A stretch of 64,000 nt of DNA from assembly GCF_002355435.1 (NCBI RefSeq), contig NZ_AP017313.1:868001-932000 (forward strand), in the 5' to 3' direction. Position 1 is the first letter of the stretch, and each line of letters begins with the position of its first letter. The translations under genes were made by a program, and so were the position numbers. The DNA is from Mucilaginibacter gotjawali (lineage in GTDB: Bacteria; Bacteroidota; Bacteroidia; Sphingobacteriales; Sphingobacteriaceae). A model generated the notes under the pieces. It searched no databases. It was not told where the DNA came from and saw only the letters and a list, made by a program, of their open reading frames with translations. Of this stretch, positions 7,375-15,376 are shown one piece after another.

Positions 7375-9813
7375 ATGAGACTAAAACTGCAACCGCTGCT
7401 CGTCGCCGCTATTTGTTTAACCGCTTCTTTTGCTTACGCCCAATTGCCGGGGAAGATCCGGAAGACCGGGCAGGTTTTGCTGCCTAACGGCTGGAAACTT
7501 AGCCCGGCCGGGCGTGCTTTGCAACTGGGAGATCTGCCCCTTAATATGCAGTTATCTCCGTCAGGTAAATTACTGGCGGTTACCAACAACGGCGAAAGCA
7601 CACAGTCCATTCAATTGATCGACCCAAAAACCGAAAAACAGCTGGATGAAAGAATTGTTGGCAAAGCCTGGTACGGGCTGGCATTCAGCAATGATGAAAA
7701 AATGCTGTATGCCGGTGGCGGCAATGATAACTGGATCATGGCATTTCATATCCAGAATAATAAAATTGGCAAGGCAGATACCATAAAGCTGGGTAAACCC
7801 TGGCCGGATAATAAAATATGCACCACAGGCATCGCTGTAAATAAGGCCAATACCCGCCTTTACACCGTAACTAAAGAGGATAGTGCATTATACGTAATAG
7901 ACCCCGCGAGCCGTAAAATTGTTAAACGGGTAAAGCTGGCGGCCGAGGCCTATAGCTGTATCCTTTCGCCTGACGAGGCAACTTTGTATATTTCTATCTG
8001 GGGTGGATCGGAAGTTACCTGTTATAATACCCATACCGGAAGTATGACTGGTATTGCTGCCGGCAGTCACCCGAATGAACTGCTGTTAAATAAAACAGGC
8101 AAAATACTATTTGTGGCCAACGCGAATGATAATTCGGTTTCGGTAATTAACACCCTAACAAAAAAGACGATAGAAGTAATATCGACAGCGCTTTACCCCA
8201 CCAGATTAACCGGTTCAACCAGTAATGGGCTGGCGCTGTCTGCCGATCAGAAAACATTGTATATTGCCAACGCCGATAACAATTGCCTGGCCGTTTTTGA
8301 TGTAAGCCAACCCGGCAGCAGCCATAGTTTAGGCTTTATCCCCGTAGGCTGGTACCCAACTTACGTGCGTACTTTGGGCAACAAAATATTGGTGGCTAAC
8401 GGCAAGGGTTTTACCAGTATGGCAAATCCTGAGGGGCCGCAGCCTGTTAAAAAAGCTGACAACAGCGGTTACAAAAAAGCGCCTACCTCAAGGGGCGAAC
8501 AATACATCGGCGGTTTGTTTAAAGGCACGCTGTCATTTATTGATGCGCCGAAGGGCGATCAGCTAAAAAAATACACCCGGGAAGTATACGCCAATACCCC
8601 TTTTAATAATAAGGTATCAGCATTTGCGGCCGGTATCGAGGGCAACCCGATACCCCGGAAAAGCGGACAGGCATCACCCATAAAACATGTATTTTACATT
8701 ATTAAAGAAAACCGCACTTATGACCAGGTTTTGGGCGATGTACCGCAGGGAAACGGTGATACTTCGTTATGCATTTTTGGCGAAAAGGTTACCCCCAACG
8801 AACATGCCCTGGTAAATAATTTTGTTTTGCTGGATAATTTTTATGTAGATGCCGAGGTAAGTGCCGATGGACATAACTGGAGTACTGCTGCATACGCCAC
8901 CGATTTTATTGAAAAAACCTGGCCCACCAGTTACGGTGGCCGGGGCGGTAACTACGATTCAGAAGGCACGCGCAAAATTGGCGACCCGCGCGACGGTTAT
9001 ATCTGGGATTATTGCAAGAGGGCAGGGGTAAGCTACCGTACCTACGGCGAATTTGCCGACGACTATAAGCCCAATATTAAATCACTTATTGGCCATTACT
9101 GTGTTAAAGCGCCAAGCTTTGATCTCGACATTACCGACCGCTACCGTGAGCAGGTATGGGCGCATGATTTTGACTCGCTGGTTAAAATCAATAAAGTACC
9201 GCAATTAAGCACTATCCGTATTTCCAACGATCATACCAGCGGGCAGCAAAAGGGCGCCATCTCGCCGATTGCCGCTGTTGCCGATAACGACCAGGGCGTT
9301 GGATTGTTAATTGAGCATTTATCCCAAAGCCCGATCTGGAAAGAATCGGTAGTGTTTGTGTTGGAAGATGATGCCCAAAACGGCCCTGATCATATTGATG
9401 CGCACCGGTCGCCGGTTTACCTGGCCGGGGCTTATGTTAAGCGCAATGCCGTTATCCATAATATGTATTCAACATCCGGCGTATTGCGCACTATCGAACT
9501 GATATTGAACCTGCCGCCCATGAGCCAGTACGACGCTGCAGCCGTACCGCTTTTTGAGTGTTTCAATGATCAACCCGACTTATCGCCCTACAAAGCCATA
9601 CCGGCCCAGGTTAACCTGGAACAACGTAATGTGGCGGATAACCAAAGCAGTAAACGTTCGCAATTTTTTAATCTCGCGAAAGAAGATGCCGTTCCGGACC
9701 TCGACCTGAATGATGTGATCTGGAAATATGTAAAAGGTGAAAGCGCCGTTTTACCCGCGCCAAAACGCAGCGCCTTTGTGATTTTGGAAAAGAAAAAGAA
9801 GGATGATGATTGA
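7375..9813 (+). CDS. Bifunctional YVTN beta-propeller / phosphoesterase (alkaline phosphatase-like) family protein
   Basis: This 812-residue secreted protein has a signal peptide ending near TASFAYAQ. Residues about 30-370 form YVTN/NHL-type propeller repeats (for example LYTVTKEDSALYVIDPASRK, ILFVANANDNSVSVINTLTK, LYIANADNNCLAVFDV). From about residue 435 a PF04185-type phosphoesterase domain begins with KHVFYIIKENRTYDQVLGD and continues through SADGHNWS and VLEDDAQNGPDHIDAHRSP, which carry the metal-binding Glu, Asn, Asp and His pattern of phosphoesterase/phospholipase C enzymes. It probably hydrolyses phosphate esters in the periplasm or outside the cell, with the propeller for substrate or protein binding. 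A paralogue starts at 392. The substrate is unknown. A terminator follows at 9862-9886. Confidence 0.9.
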   Translation: MRLKLQPLLVAAICLTASFAYAQLPGKIRKTGQVLLPNGWKLSPAGRALQLGDLPLNMQLSPSGKLLAVTNNGESTQSIQLIDPKTEKQLDERIVGKAWYGLAFSNDEKMLYAGGGNDNWIMAFHIQNNKIGKADTIKLGKPWPDNKICTTGIAVNKANTRLYTVTKEDSALYVIDPASRKIVKRVKLAAEAYSCILSPDEATLYISIWGGSEVTCYNTHTGSMTGIAAGSHPNELLLNKTGKILFVANANDNSVSVINTLTKKTIEVISTALYPTRLTGSTSNGLALSADQKTLYIANADNNCLAVFDVSQPGSSHSLGFIPVGWYPTYVRTLGNKILVANGKGFTSMANPEGPQPVKKADNSGYKKAPTSRGEQYIGGLFKGTLSFIDAPKGDQLKKYTREVYANTPFNNKVSAFAAGIEGNPIPRKSGQASPIKHVFYIIKENRTYDQVLGDVPQGNGDTSLCIFGEKVTPNEHALVNNFVLLDNFYVDAEVSADGHNWSTAAYATDFIEKTWPTSYGGRGGNYDSEGTRKIGDPRDGYIWDYCKRAGVSYRTYGEFADDYKPNIKSLIGHYCVKAPSFDLDITDRYREQVWAHDFDSLVKINKVPQLSTIRISNDHTSGQQKGAISPIAAVADNDQGVGLLIEHLSQSPIWKESVVFVLEDDAQNGPDHIDAHRSPVYLAGAYVKRNAVIHNMYSTSGVLRTIELILNLPPMSQYDAAAVPLFECFNDQPDLSPYKAIPAQVNLEQRNVADNQSSKRSQFFNLAKEDAVPDLDLNDVIWKYVKGESAVLPAPKRSAFVILEKKKKDDD

Positions 9814-9861
9814 TTAAAATAAGGCTTGCAGATTGATTTAAAGCTACTTATTCATACATTT

Positions 9862-9886
9862 AAGCCACCTGACAAGTGGCTTTTTT
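9862..9886 (+). terminator. Rho-independent terminator after the phosphoesterase gene
   Basis: The stem AAGCCAC / GTGGCTT (7-base loop) is followed directly by a T run, 48 bases past the stop at 9813. Confidence 0.85.
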
Positions 9887-9939
9887 GTTAAACTTAAAAA
9901 CGCTATCAAAAAACGGTTTGGCTGTAAAAATAACATAAT

Positions 9940-10140
9940 ATGAATTCATGGAAAGTATTTAGGGTTATTGCTGGTGCATTTTTTATAATTATTGGAGTTC
10001 TTTTATTTGTTTTTTTACGAGAATTGAATGACCCGGAAGTAGAAGGAGATTCAGGAAGGATCGGTTTAGGTTCATATTTAATATCCCTTATTCTTATAAT
10101 AATTGGGGTAATTATTCTATTTATTCCAAAAAAACAATAA
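9940..10140 (+). CDS. Small two-helix membrane protein, function unknown
   Basis: This 66-residue frame starts with ATG after an AT-rich leader. It has two predicted membrane helices, about residues 8-26 (VIAGAFFIIIGVLLFVFL) and 44-62 (GSYLISLILIIIGVIILFIP), joined by an acidic loop (LNDPEVEGDSGR) and closed by a basic tail (KKQ), so both ends are likely cytoplasmic. I do not recognise a family. The hydrophobic periodicity and positive C-terminus favour a real gene over chance, but no RBS or promoter stands out. It follows a terminator and is therefore separate from the phosphoesterase gene. Confidence 0.55.
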   Translation: MNSWKVFRVIAGAFFIIIGVLLFVFLRELNDPEVEGDSGRIGLGSYLISLILIIIGVIILFIPKKQ

Positions 10141-10209
10141 AAAGTCAAACCGAGACTTTACCAAAATATCCATAGATCGCTTTTAAATTTTAATTAAATA
10201 AATTTGTTT

Positions 10210-10634
10210 ATGGAAACATTGATCATGCATCCCCCAAATAAAGAGCATACACAGGCTCTAAAGGCCATTGCCAAAGCATGGAAAATAAGGGTTGAAACAA
10301 GCCCCTATGATCCCGCTTTTGTCGCGATGGTAAAAAAAGCTGAGAAAAGAGGAAATTACAAAGAACTTGATCCTAATAATATAGGGCGCAATTCAAATTG
10401 TCGCCTATATCCTGTTTGTTTGCCTCGCTTATCCGACCTGCGGAATTTGGCTAAAGCCATACCTTGACGCTCCTTTGTCCGTCGGTTAAAACCGACGGCA
10501 ATAATGAAAGGTGTAATTAATTGCCGTCCCTTTTAAGGGACGGGTCAGTAACCGCCAGGCTATGGGCTTTAGCCAAAATTAGCTGGTTAGCGACAATTTG
10601 AATTGCACCCGATAATATATGGGGCAGTTTATAA
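10210..10634 (+). pseudogene. DUF2683-like small protein gene interrupted by a MITE-like element
   Basis: The frame from ATG 10210 reads METLIMHPPNKEHTQALKAI and ends its native part at KELDPNNI. This resembles DUF2683-type small proteins with an antitoxin-like N-terminus (METL, KEH, LKAIAKAWKI, SPYDPAF). After 10383 the frame runs 28 codons into a repeat element and stops at 10467, so the tail after NNI is not native. On the far side of the element, in register after removing one copy of the 8-bp target duplication, the sequence reads IWGSL and then a stop at 10632-10634. The ancestral protein was therefore about 63 residues ending in DPNNIWGSL. The chimeric 85-residue product could still be made. 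No toxin partner gene is adjacent. Confidence 0.7.
10384..10611. mobile_element. 228-bp MITE-like element with 20-bp terminal inverted repeats and 8-bp target-site duplication
   Basis: The left end GGGCGCAATTCAAATTGTCG (10384-10403) and the right end (10591-10610) are inverted repeats matching at 19 of 20 positions. ATAATATA flanks the element at 10376-10383 and 10612-10619, an exact 8-bp duplication. Inside are a nested inverted pair around GGCTAAAGCCAT / ATGGGCTTTAGCC (about 10449 and 10563) and two 20-base palindromes at 10479-10498 and 10524-10543. There is no coding capacity. It must have been mobilised in trans by an unseen transposase. It disrupts the DUF2683-like gene. Confidence 0.85.
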
Positions 10635-10656
10635 ATCCTTTATATTCTAAAAAACG

Positions 10657-10759
10657 AGGGGTGTCACCCTGAGCCTGTCGAAGGGCGCGCGTAAAGGCCC
10701 TCGCCCGCATGCTTCCCTTCGTTAAACTCAGGGCAAGCTCACCTCAGCATGACACCCCT
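10657..10759. repeat. REP-like palindromic repeat (AGGGGTGTCA ... TGACACCCCT)
   Basis: A hairpin-forming repeat with ends AGGGGTGTCA (10657-10666) and TGACACCCCT (10750-10759) encloses CCCTGAGCCTGTCGAAGGG and its degenerate inverse CCCTTCG...CTCAGGG. This motif type is widespread as an intergenic repeat in many bacteria. It sits just past the stop of the minus-strand gene at 10774 and may act as its 3'-end hairpin. Confidence 0.75.
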
Positions 10760-10773
10760 GTTTCCTTTATTAT

Positions 10774-12435
10774 CTACACCTCCGCCAGATACTTATGCAC
10801 AAAGCTGATCGCCATCGAACCTTCACCAACGGCAGAGGCAACGCGGTTCATCGCCCCGGAGCGTACATCGCCGGCGGCAAAGATACCTTTGCAGCTGGTT
10901 TCCAGTAAAAACGGGTCACGGTTCATTTTCCATATTTTGGCAAAATTATCATACCGCCTTAGTTCGCGACCGGTTTCTATAAAGCCCTTTTCGTCGCGGA
11001 TAATATCCAGCTTTATCCAGTCGGTATAGGGTTTGGCGCCGATAAATACATACAGCGCAACAGCCTCTTTAGTAACGGTCTCTTTTGTCTTCACATTGAT
11101 GAGCGTTAGTTTTTCAAGGCAATTGATACCATGGGCTTCCGTTATTTCCGTATCGGTAATCACCTGGATGTTCGGGATATTCTCAATCTGTGTGATCAGG
11201 TAAGCCGACATGGTGTAACTTAAACTATCCCGCCGGATAATAATGGAAACCTGTTTTGCAAATTTTGACAGGTATACTGCCGACTGCCCGGCAGAATTCC
11301 CCCCGCCGATGATAAACACATCTTTGTCTTTACAGGCGGAAGCTTCCGTCATCGCGGCACCGTAATAAACGCCGGCGCCGGTAAAATGCTCAATGCCTTT
11401 CACTTCCAGCTTCCGGTAATCTACCCCGGTAGTAATGATTACCGTGCGGCTGATGATCTCGGGCCCGTCTTCCAGGATGATGGTTTTATAACCATCTTTT
11501 TGGGTGATATCGCTTACCGATTGCGGCGATAAAAACTCGGCGCCTAAACGCAATGCCTGGCTGATGGCGCGCCGGGTTAAATCAGCGCCGCTAAGGCCCG
11601 CCGGGAAACCAAGGTAATTCTCGATCCGGGAACTTGAACCTGCCTGTCCGCCGGGTGCTTTTCGCTCTATTAACAACGTTTTTAATCCTTCGGAAGCACC
11701 GTAAACTGCGGCGGCCAGCCCGGCTGGTCCTGCGCCTACAATCACCACATCATAAATTTCGTTGGTAATCTGCGGGTTTTTACCCACCTTTTCGGCAATC
11801 TGCCGGATGGTTGGCTGGCATTCGTAGCTGCCGTCTTCATAAACAATTAAAGGCAGTTTATCCTCACTGATTTTGTTAAGCGCTAATTTTTGCCTTGCTT
11901 CCGGGTTCTTATCCACGTCAAACCACCGGTAGGGAATCAGGTTGCTGGCCAGGTAATCCTTGATCATATGCGATTGCGGCGAAAACTGGTAACCCACTAC
12001 TTTTATGCCTTTAAACTCGGGGATATAGCTACCCTGCCAGTCGTCCAAAAGATCGTTTAAAACCGGGTATAGCTTTTCTTCGGGCGGGTCCCATGGCTTC
12101 ATCAGGTAATAATCAAGGCGCACATCGTTGATCGCTTTTATCGCGGCTTCCGTATCAGAATACGCAGTAAGCAGTACCCTTTTGGCATCAGGGAATATTT
12201 TGATGGCTTTCTCCAAAAAGGCAGTACCTTCCATTTCGGGCATACGCTGGTCGCAAACAAACAGCGCCACCACATCCGAACTATTTTTCAGGTCAGTCAA
12301 AGTGTCCAGCGCTTCATTAGCCGATGTTGTACTCAGAATTTTAAACTCCTTTCCATACATCGTTCGCAGGTCGCGGCTTATCGCCCGCAGCACCTGCGGG
12401 TCATCATCTATTGAAAATATTATAGGTCGTTCCAT
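10774..12435 (-). CDS. Fused response regulator / thioredoxin-reductase-like FAD oxidoreductase
   Basis: This 553-residue fusion has a receiver domain (residues 1-130; Asp10-Asp11, phospho-acceptor Asp62 in CDQRMPEMEG, Thr90, Lys113), a glutaredoxin-like segment (about 143-218) and a thioredoxin-reductase fold (about 228-553) with FAD motif GAGPAG at 234-239 and NAD(P)H motif GGGNSA at 377-382. Fusions of this architecture are known in databases. Here both redox centres are missing: the position of a glutaredoxin CPYC reads SPQS (152-155), and the region of the reductase CxxC holds only Cys368. So it is more likely a flavin-based redox or NAD(P)H sensor than a disulfide reductase. It lies downstream of, and is probably phosphorylated by, the kinase at 12549-13949. 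Confidence 0.9.
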   Translation of the reverse strand: MERPIIFSIDDDPQVLRAISRDLRTMYGKEFKILSTTSANEALDTLTDLKNSSDVVALFVCDQRMPEMEGTAFLEKAIKIFPDAKRVLLTAYSDTEAAIKAINDVRLDYYLMKPWDPPEEKLYPVLNDLLDDWQGSYIPEFKGIKVVGYQFSPQSHMIKDYLASNLIPYRWFDVDKNPEARQKLALNKISEDKLPLIVYEDGSYECQPTIRQIAEKVGKNPQITNEIYDVVIVGAGPAGLAAAVYGASEGLKTLLIERKAPGGQAGSSSRIENYLGFPAGLSGADLTRRAISQALRLGAEFLSPQSVSDITQKDGYKTIILEDGPEIISRTVIITTGVDYRKLEVKGIEHFTGAGVYYGAAMTEASACKDKDVFIIGGGNSAGQSAVYLSKFAKQVSIIIRRDSLSYTMSAYLITQIENIPNIQVITDTEITEAHGINCLEKLTLINVKTKETVTKEAVALYVFIGAKPYTDWIKLDIIRDEKGFIETGRELRRYDNFAKIWKMNRDPFLLETSCKGIFAAGDVRSGAMNRVASAVGEGSMAISFVHKYLAEV

Positions 12436-12461
12436 GTTTTCTTAGTGTACAGGTAAATTTT

Positions 12462-12549
12462 TAAGTCTTGAGTCGAAAGTCCTAAGTCTTGAGTTGAAAA
12501 CAGCAATATCTGACTTACGACTCAGGACTTAAGACTTCGGACTCAGAAC
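12462..12549. repeat. Inverted intergenic repeat (AAGTCTTGAG / CTCAGGACTTAAGACTT family)
   Basis: The left arm carries AAGTCTTGAGTCGAAAGTCC and AAGTCTTGAGTTGAAAA. The right arm carries ACTTACGACTCAGGACTT, AAGACTTCGGACTCAGAACT. The arms are imperfectly complementary and fill the gap between the kinase stop and the response-regulator start, where the structure could attenuate transcription between the two genes. Confidence 0.7.
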
Positions 12550-13949
12550 TATCCGTCAATCGGGAAACAAACGATAAACTCTGTTCGCCCGGGTTCCGAT
12601 TTTACTTTTATGGAGCCATTGTGCTGGTGTACTATCCGGTGCACCACCTCAAGGCCCATACCTGTGCCTTTTCCCATTTCTTTGGTAGTGAAAAACGGGT
12701 CAAATATCCGTGATTTTATTTCATCGGGTATGCCCGGGCCATCGTCAATAATATAAACCCGCACAAATTCCCTGTCTTTTTTTGTTTTTATGGTCAATGT
12801 GCCCTTGCCGTTGGGCTCCATTGCGTCCAGTGCATTGTCAATCAAATTCGTCCAAACCTGGTTCAGCTCGCCTATCATGGCATTTACCGGCGGCAGGGTT
12901 TGGTCAAATTCCTTCACCATGGTGATGTTGCCTTTCTTGATTTTATAGATCAGCATCATCAGCGTGTTTTTTATCCCGATATGGATATCTGCGTACTGCT
13001 TGTCCGATCCGCGGTCCATATGGGTAAATACCTTCACCGAGTTTACCAGGCTGGCGATGCGGTGTGATGACTCCTGGATATTTTGCACCATTCTTTCCGT
13101 AGTGAGCAAATTGCCTATCCAGTTAAAAACCGGCGAACAGGAATCCGTCGGGATATGGCTGCAAAAAGTCTCCAGGTTATCTACACCAAAACCAAAATCT
13201 ACAAAATTCTCGGCAAGGTCGTACCTATTTTCAATATTTCGTTCATCAAGCCAGTCTGCAATCTCCTCTTCGCGTTTGGTCCTTTCCTTAAGGGATAGCT
13301 CGGGGTTGTCCTTAACCGCCAGTAACCTGAATAATTCATTATTCACAGCATCTATCTGTTCGCCGGTCATTTGAATGGAAATCACTTTTTTAAAGCTTAC
13401 CGGTTCCATTTTTAAATGTTCCAAAAGCGACACCGAATCGCGCACAATGGCCGATGCCGGGTTATTCAGTTCATGCGCCAGGCCTGCCGACAGTTTTCCC
13501 AGCGCCATCATCTTTTCATTTTGCTGCTGCATAGCCGTAAACTCGCGCACGCGGTTACTCATTACATGTACCAGTGCCTGGGTTAATTCAAAATGGTCTT
13601 TAACCATTTCCCTGATCTTTTCTGTCGGAAACGACATGATCTGCGCCCCGCCAACTGCATGGCTGCTGGCAGTTGCTGTAACGCCGCGGGAATAGGGCAG
13701 ATAGCCCGAGATATCGCCGGGGCGCATTGTGGCAATTTCGCGCCGGCTGCCATTTTGTATAATGTAAAGCACTATCCGGCCTTTGATCATAAAATGCGGC
13801 CCGGCAAGCGGTTGGCCCTGTTGGGTTAAATATTCTCCATCAGCCAGCAAGCGGTCTTTGCTTTTGTCAATGAGCCATTGCAGCTGATCATCAGGCACAT
13901 TCTTTAACGCCTCAAAAGTTTTTAAAGTTGAAACGGTTACTGTTTCCAT
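12549..13949 (-). CDS. Sensor histidine kinase with N-terminal cyclic-nucleotide-binding-like domain
   Basis: This 466-residue cytosolic protein has no membrane segments. Residues about 8-130 form a CRP/cNMP-binding-like beta-barrel (GEYLTQQGQPLAGPHFMIKG, then GDISGYLPYSRG), but the classical phosphate-binding cassette is not clear, so the ligand may not be cAMP. The HisKA-type box around His159 (GKLSAGLAHELNNPASAIV) and the HATPase_c domain (NLIDNALDA, DDGPGIP, GKGTGMGLEVV) are intact. The gene lies directly upstream of the response regulator/oxidoreductase fusion on the same strand, which is the expected phosphotransfer partner. A redox-linked signalling pair is a plausible reading. Confidence 0.92.
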   Translation of the reverse strand: METVTVSTLKTFEALKNVPDDQLQWLIDKSKDRLLADGEYLTQQGQPLAGPHFMIKGRIVLYIIQNGSRREIATMRPGDISGYLPYSRGVTATASSHAVGGAQIMSFPTEKIREMVKDHFELTQALVHVMSNRVREFTAMQQQNEKMMALGKLSAGLAHELNNPASAIVRDSVSLLEHLKMEPVSFKKVISIQMTGEQIDAVNNELFRLLAVKDNPELSLKERTKREEEIADWLDERNIENRYDLAENFVDFGFGVDNLETFCSHIPTDSCSPVFNWIGNLLTTERMVQNIQESSHRIASLVNSVKVFTHMDRGSDKQYADIHIGIKNTLMMLIYKIKKGNITMVKEFDQTLPPVNAMIGELNQVWTNLIDNALDAMEPNGKGTLTIKTKKDREFVRVYIIDDGPGIPDEIKSRIFDPFFTTKEMGKGTGMGLEVVHRIVHQHNGSIKVKSEPGRTEFIVCFPIDG

Positions 13950-14008
13950 ACATTTAAAAGTAAGGATTATTCTTTATTTTTACGGGAACTGAGTTTTAAT
14001 TTTTAAGA

Positions 14009-14095
14009 AAATCCGAAAGTCCGAGTGTCCGGGAGTCCGAAAGTCGGGAAAGCCCGCATGGCGGGCGGCCAGGTCCGGAAGCTCGGAAGAAGCTG
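14009..14095. repeat. Dispersed AGTCCGAAAGTC repeat with GCCCGC-ATG-GCGGGC hairpin
   Basis: The segment repeats TCCGAAAGTCC/GAGTGTCC/GGGAGTCCGAAAGTC and ends in a perfect 6-bp GC hairpin (14052-14066). A 19-base stretch (14034-14052) recurs in inverted orientation at 15407-15425, so the pair brackets the GNAT and OsmC genes. Confidence 0.65.
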
Positions 14096-14136
14096 CAATT
14101 GGCGTTTCGGCAAATAACTTACGTACATACTATACA

Positions 14137-14424
14137 ATGGAAATACAAAACAAAAACGATGGCAAACGTGGTGCTTTTTATATAGAAGACGGTGGAAAAG
14201 AGATTGCTTTAATGCACTATATTTTCTCCGGGCCGGGTAAAATGATTATCGACCATACCGAAGTTAATGATGCATATGCGGGCAAAGGTCTTGGTTTGCA
14301 GCTGGTAAAAGCCGGCGTTGCCTATGCGCGCGAAAACCATATGAAAATATTGCCGCTTTGCCCTTTTGCGAAAAAAATATTCGATATTACTCCTGCGTTT
14401 GCCGATGTGCTTTTTGGTTCATAG
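14137..14424 (+). CDS. GNAT-family N-acetyltransferase, short YidJ/Acetyltransf_CG type
   Basis: At 95 residues this is the size of the minimal Gcn5-related acetyltransferases (PF14542). The acetyl-CoA-binding segment is visible as HTEVNDAYAGKGLGLQLVKAG, a good match to V..a.RGkGiG..Lv, followed by MKILPLCPFAKKIF, the P-C-PF/Y-AK motif typical of this subfamily. The substrate is unknown. The ATG at 14137 is the only start that keeps the strand order of the fold. It precedes the OsmC gene on the same strand but is separated from it by a hairpin repeat. Confidence 0.88.
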   Translation: MEIQNKNDGKRGAFYIEDGGKEIALMHYIFSGPGKMIIDHTEVNDAYAGKGLGLQLVKAGVAYARENHMKILPLCPFAKKIFDITPAFADVLFGS

Positions 14425-14498
14425 TTCATGGATCATAGTTCAGAACCGAATTCGGCAGATGGTGAAAATTAATGTGAGGAACAATGAAATCTTTTTTA

Positions 14499-14654
14499 AC
14501 CCTCTTTACGCTTGCGGAAGAGAGGGTCGGAGAGCACAGCGAATCCGGGGTGAGTAGACTCGCCACCATGCATTAGCGGTAATGTCCGCAGGGTTTACTC
14601 ACCCGATCATCGCTACGCTCGACCACCCTCTCTTTTGCAGGCAAAAAAGAGGGT
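14499..14654. repeat. Long palindromic intergenic repeat (ACCCTCTTT ... AAAGAGGGT)
   Basis: The outer arms ACCCTCTTTACGCTTGCGGA and GCAGGCAAAAAAGAGGGT pair imperfectly, as do inner arms AGAGAGGGTCG / CGACCACCCTCTCT and GGGTGAGTAGACTC / GTTTACTCACCC. No frame of meaningful length is present. It fills most of the gap between the GNAT and OsmC genes and could act as a terminator-like structure. Confidence 0.7.
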
Positions 14655-14715
14655 AGCTGCAATTCTTTTGATTTCGAACAGATCGTAACCGACGAAAAAT
14701 AGAAATAAAAATACA

Positions 14716-15360
14716 ATGAAATACAAGTTTGAGCACCCCATTATTTCCCGCATCGGGACGGAAAAATATAAATGTACCGTTGAATGGCGCCACGGCAAAT
14801 TTATTACGGATGAACCCGAGACCTCGGGTGGCAAAGACCTGGGACCAGATCCCTATACTTTATTGGTATCGTCCGTGGCTACCTGTACCATCACCACCCT
14901 GCGGATGTATATTGACCGTAAGGGTTGGGATATCCCCCGGATTTCAGCCTCGGTAAATATGTATTTCGAGGAAAAGGATGGCCAAAAGGTTACCGTGATT
15001 GACCGCGACCTAGATTTTTCAACGCCTGTAACGGATGAACAACGTGAGCATCTGATCCAGATAGCAAAAGCCTGCCCTATTTCAAAAATACTTGAAGGCG
15101 GGATCCGGATCCGCACATTTGCATATAGTGAAAACGAAGAAAAGGAAAAACATACCTATACAAACGATGAGATCACGGTAGCATGGAAACCTGAACTTTG
15201 CCGTCATGCCGCGCGCTGCGCAACGCAGTTGCCACAGGTTTTTAATTCCCAGGCTAAACCATGGGTTAATATGGATGGCGCCACCAGCCAGGAAATAAAG
15301 GAACAGGTAGCCAGGTGCCCGACAGGAGCGTTAAGTCTGGAAGTTAAGCCAAAAGCATAA
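14716..15360 (+). CDS. OsmC-family peroxidase-like protein fused to a divergent 4Fe-4S (Fer4_19) domain
   Basis: Residues 1-140 form an OsmC/Ohr-type domain that reduces organic or fatty-acid hydroperoxides through two cysteines. Both are visible, Cys57 in SSVATCTITTLR and Cys120 in IAKACPISKILEGG. Residues about 150-210 match the divergent 4Fe-4S mono-cluster family PF06902: ELCRHAARCATQLPQVF, a WVN spacer and RCPTGAL, giving Cys162, His164, Cys168 and Cys201 as likely cluster ligands. Fusion of the two suggests electron delivery to the peroxidase through the cluster, which is inference. It is a single gene with no obvious operon partner. Confidence 0.88.
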   Translation: MKYKFEHPIISRIGTEKYKCTVEWRHGKFITDEPETSGGKDLGPDPYTLLVSSVATCTITTLRMYIDRKGWDIPRISASVNMYFEEKDGQKVTVIDRDLDFSTPVTDEQREHLIQIAKACPISKILEGGIRIRTFAYSENEEKEKHTYTNDEITVAWKPELCRHAARCATQLPQVFNSQAKPWVNMDGATSQEIKEQVARCPTGALSLEVKPKA

Positions 15361-15376
15361 AGACCAAAGCGAGAAG

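Noticed and set aside
10384-10467. The 28-codon tail after NNI of the DUF2683-like protein as a real domain
   Set aside because: It is a translation of the inverted-repeat element; the native end (IWGSL and stop) lies on the other side of the insertion.
10709-15116. Several frames of 70-140 codons on the strand opposite the regulator, kinase and OsmC genes
   Set aside because: They overlap confidently assigned genes, are Ser/Cys/Arg-rich, show no domain, and arise from codon bias on the coding strand.
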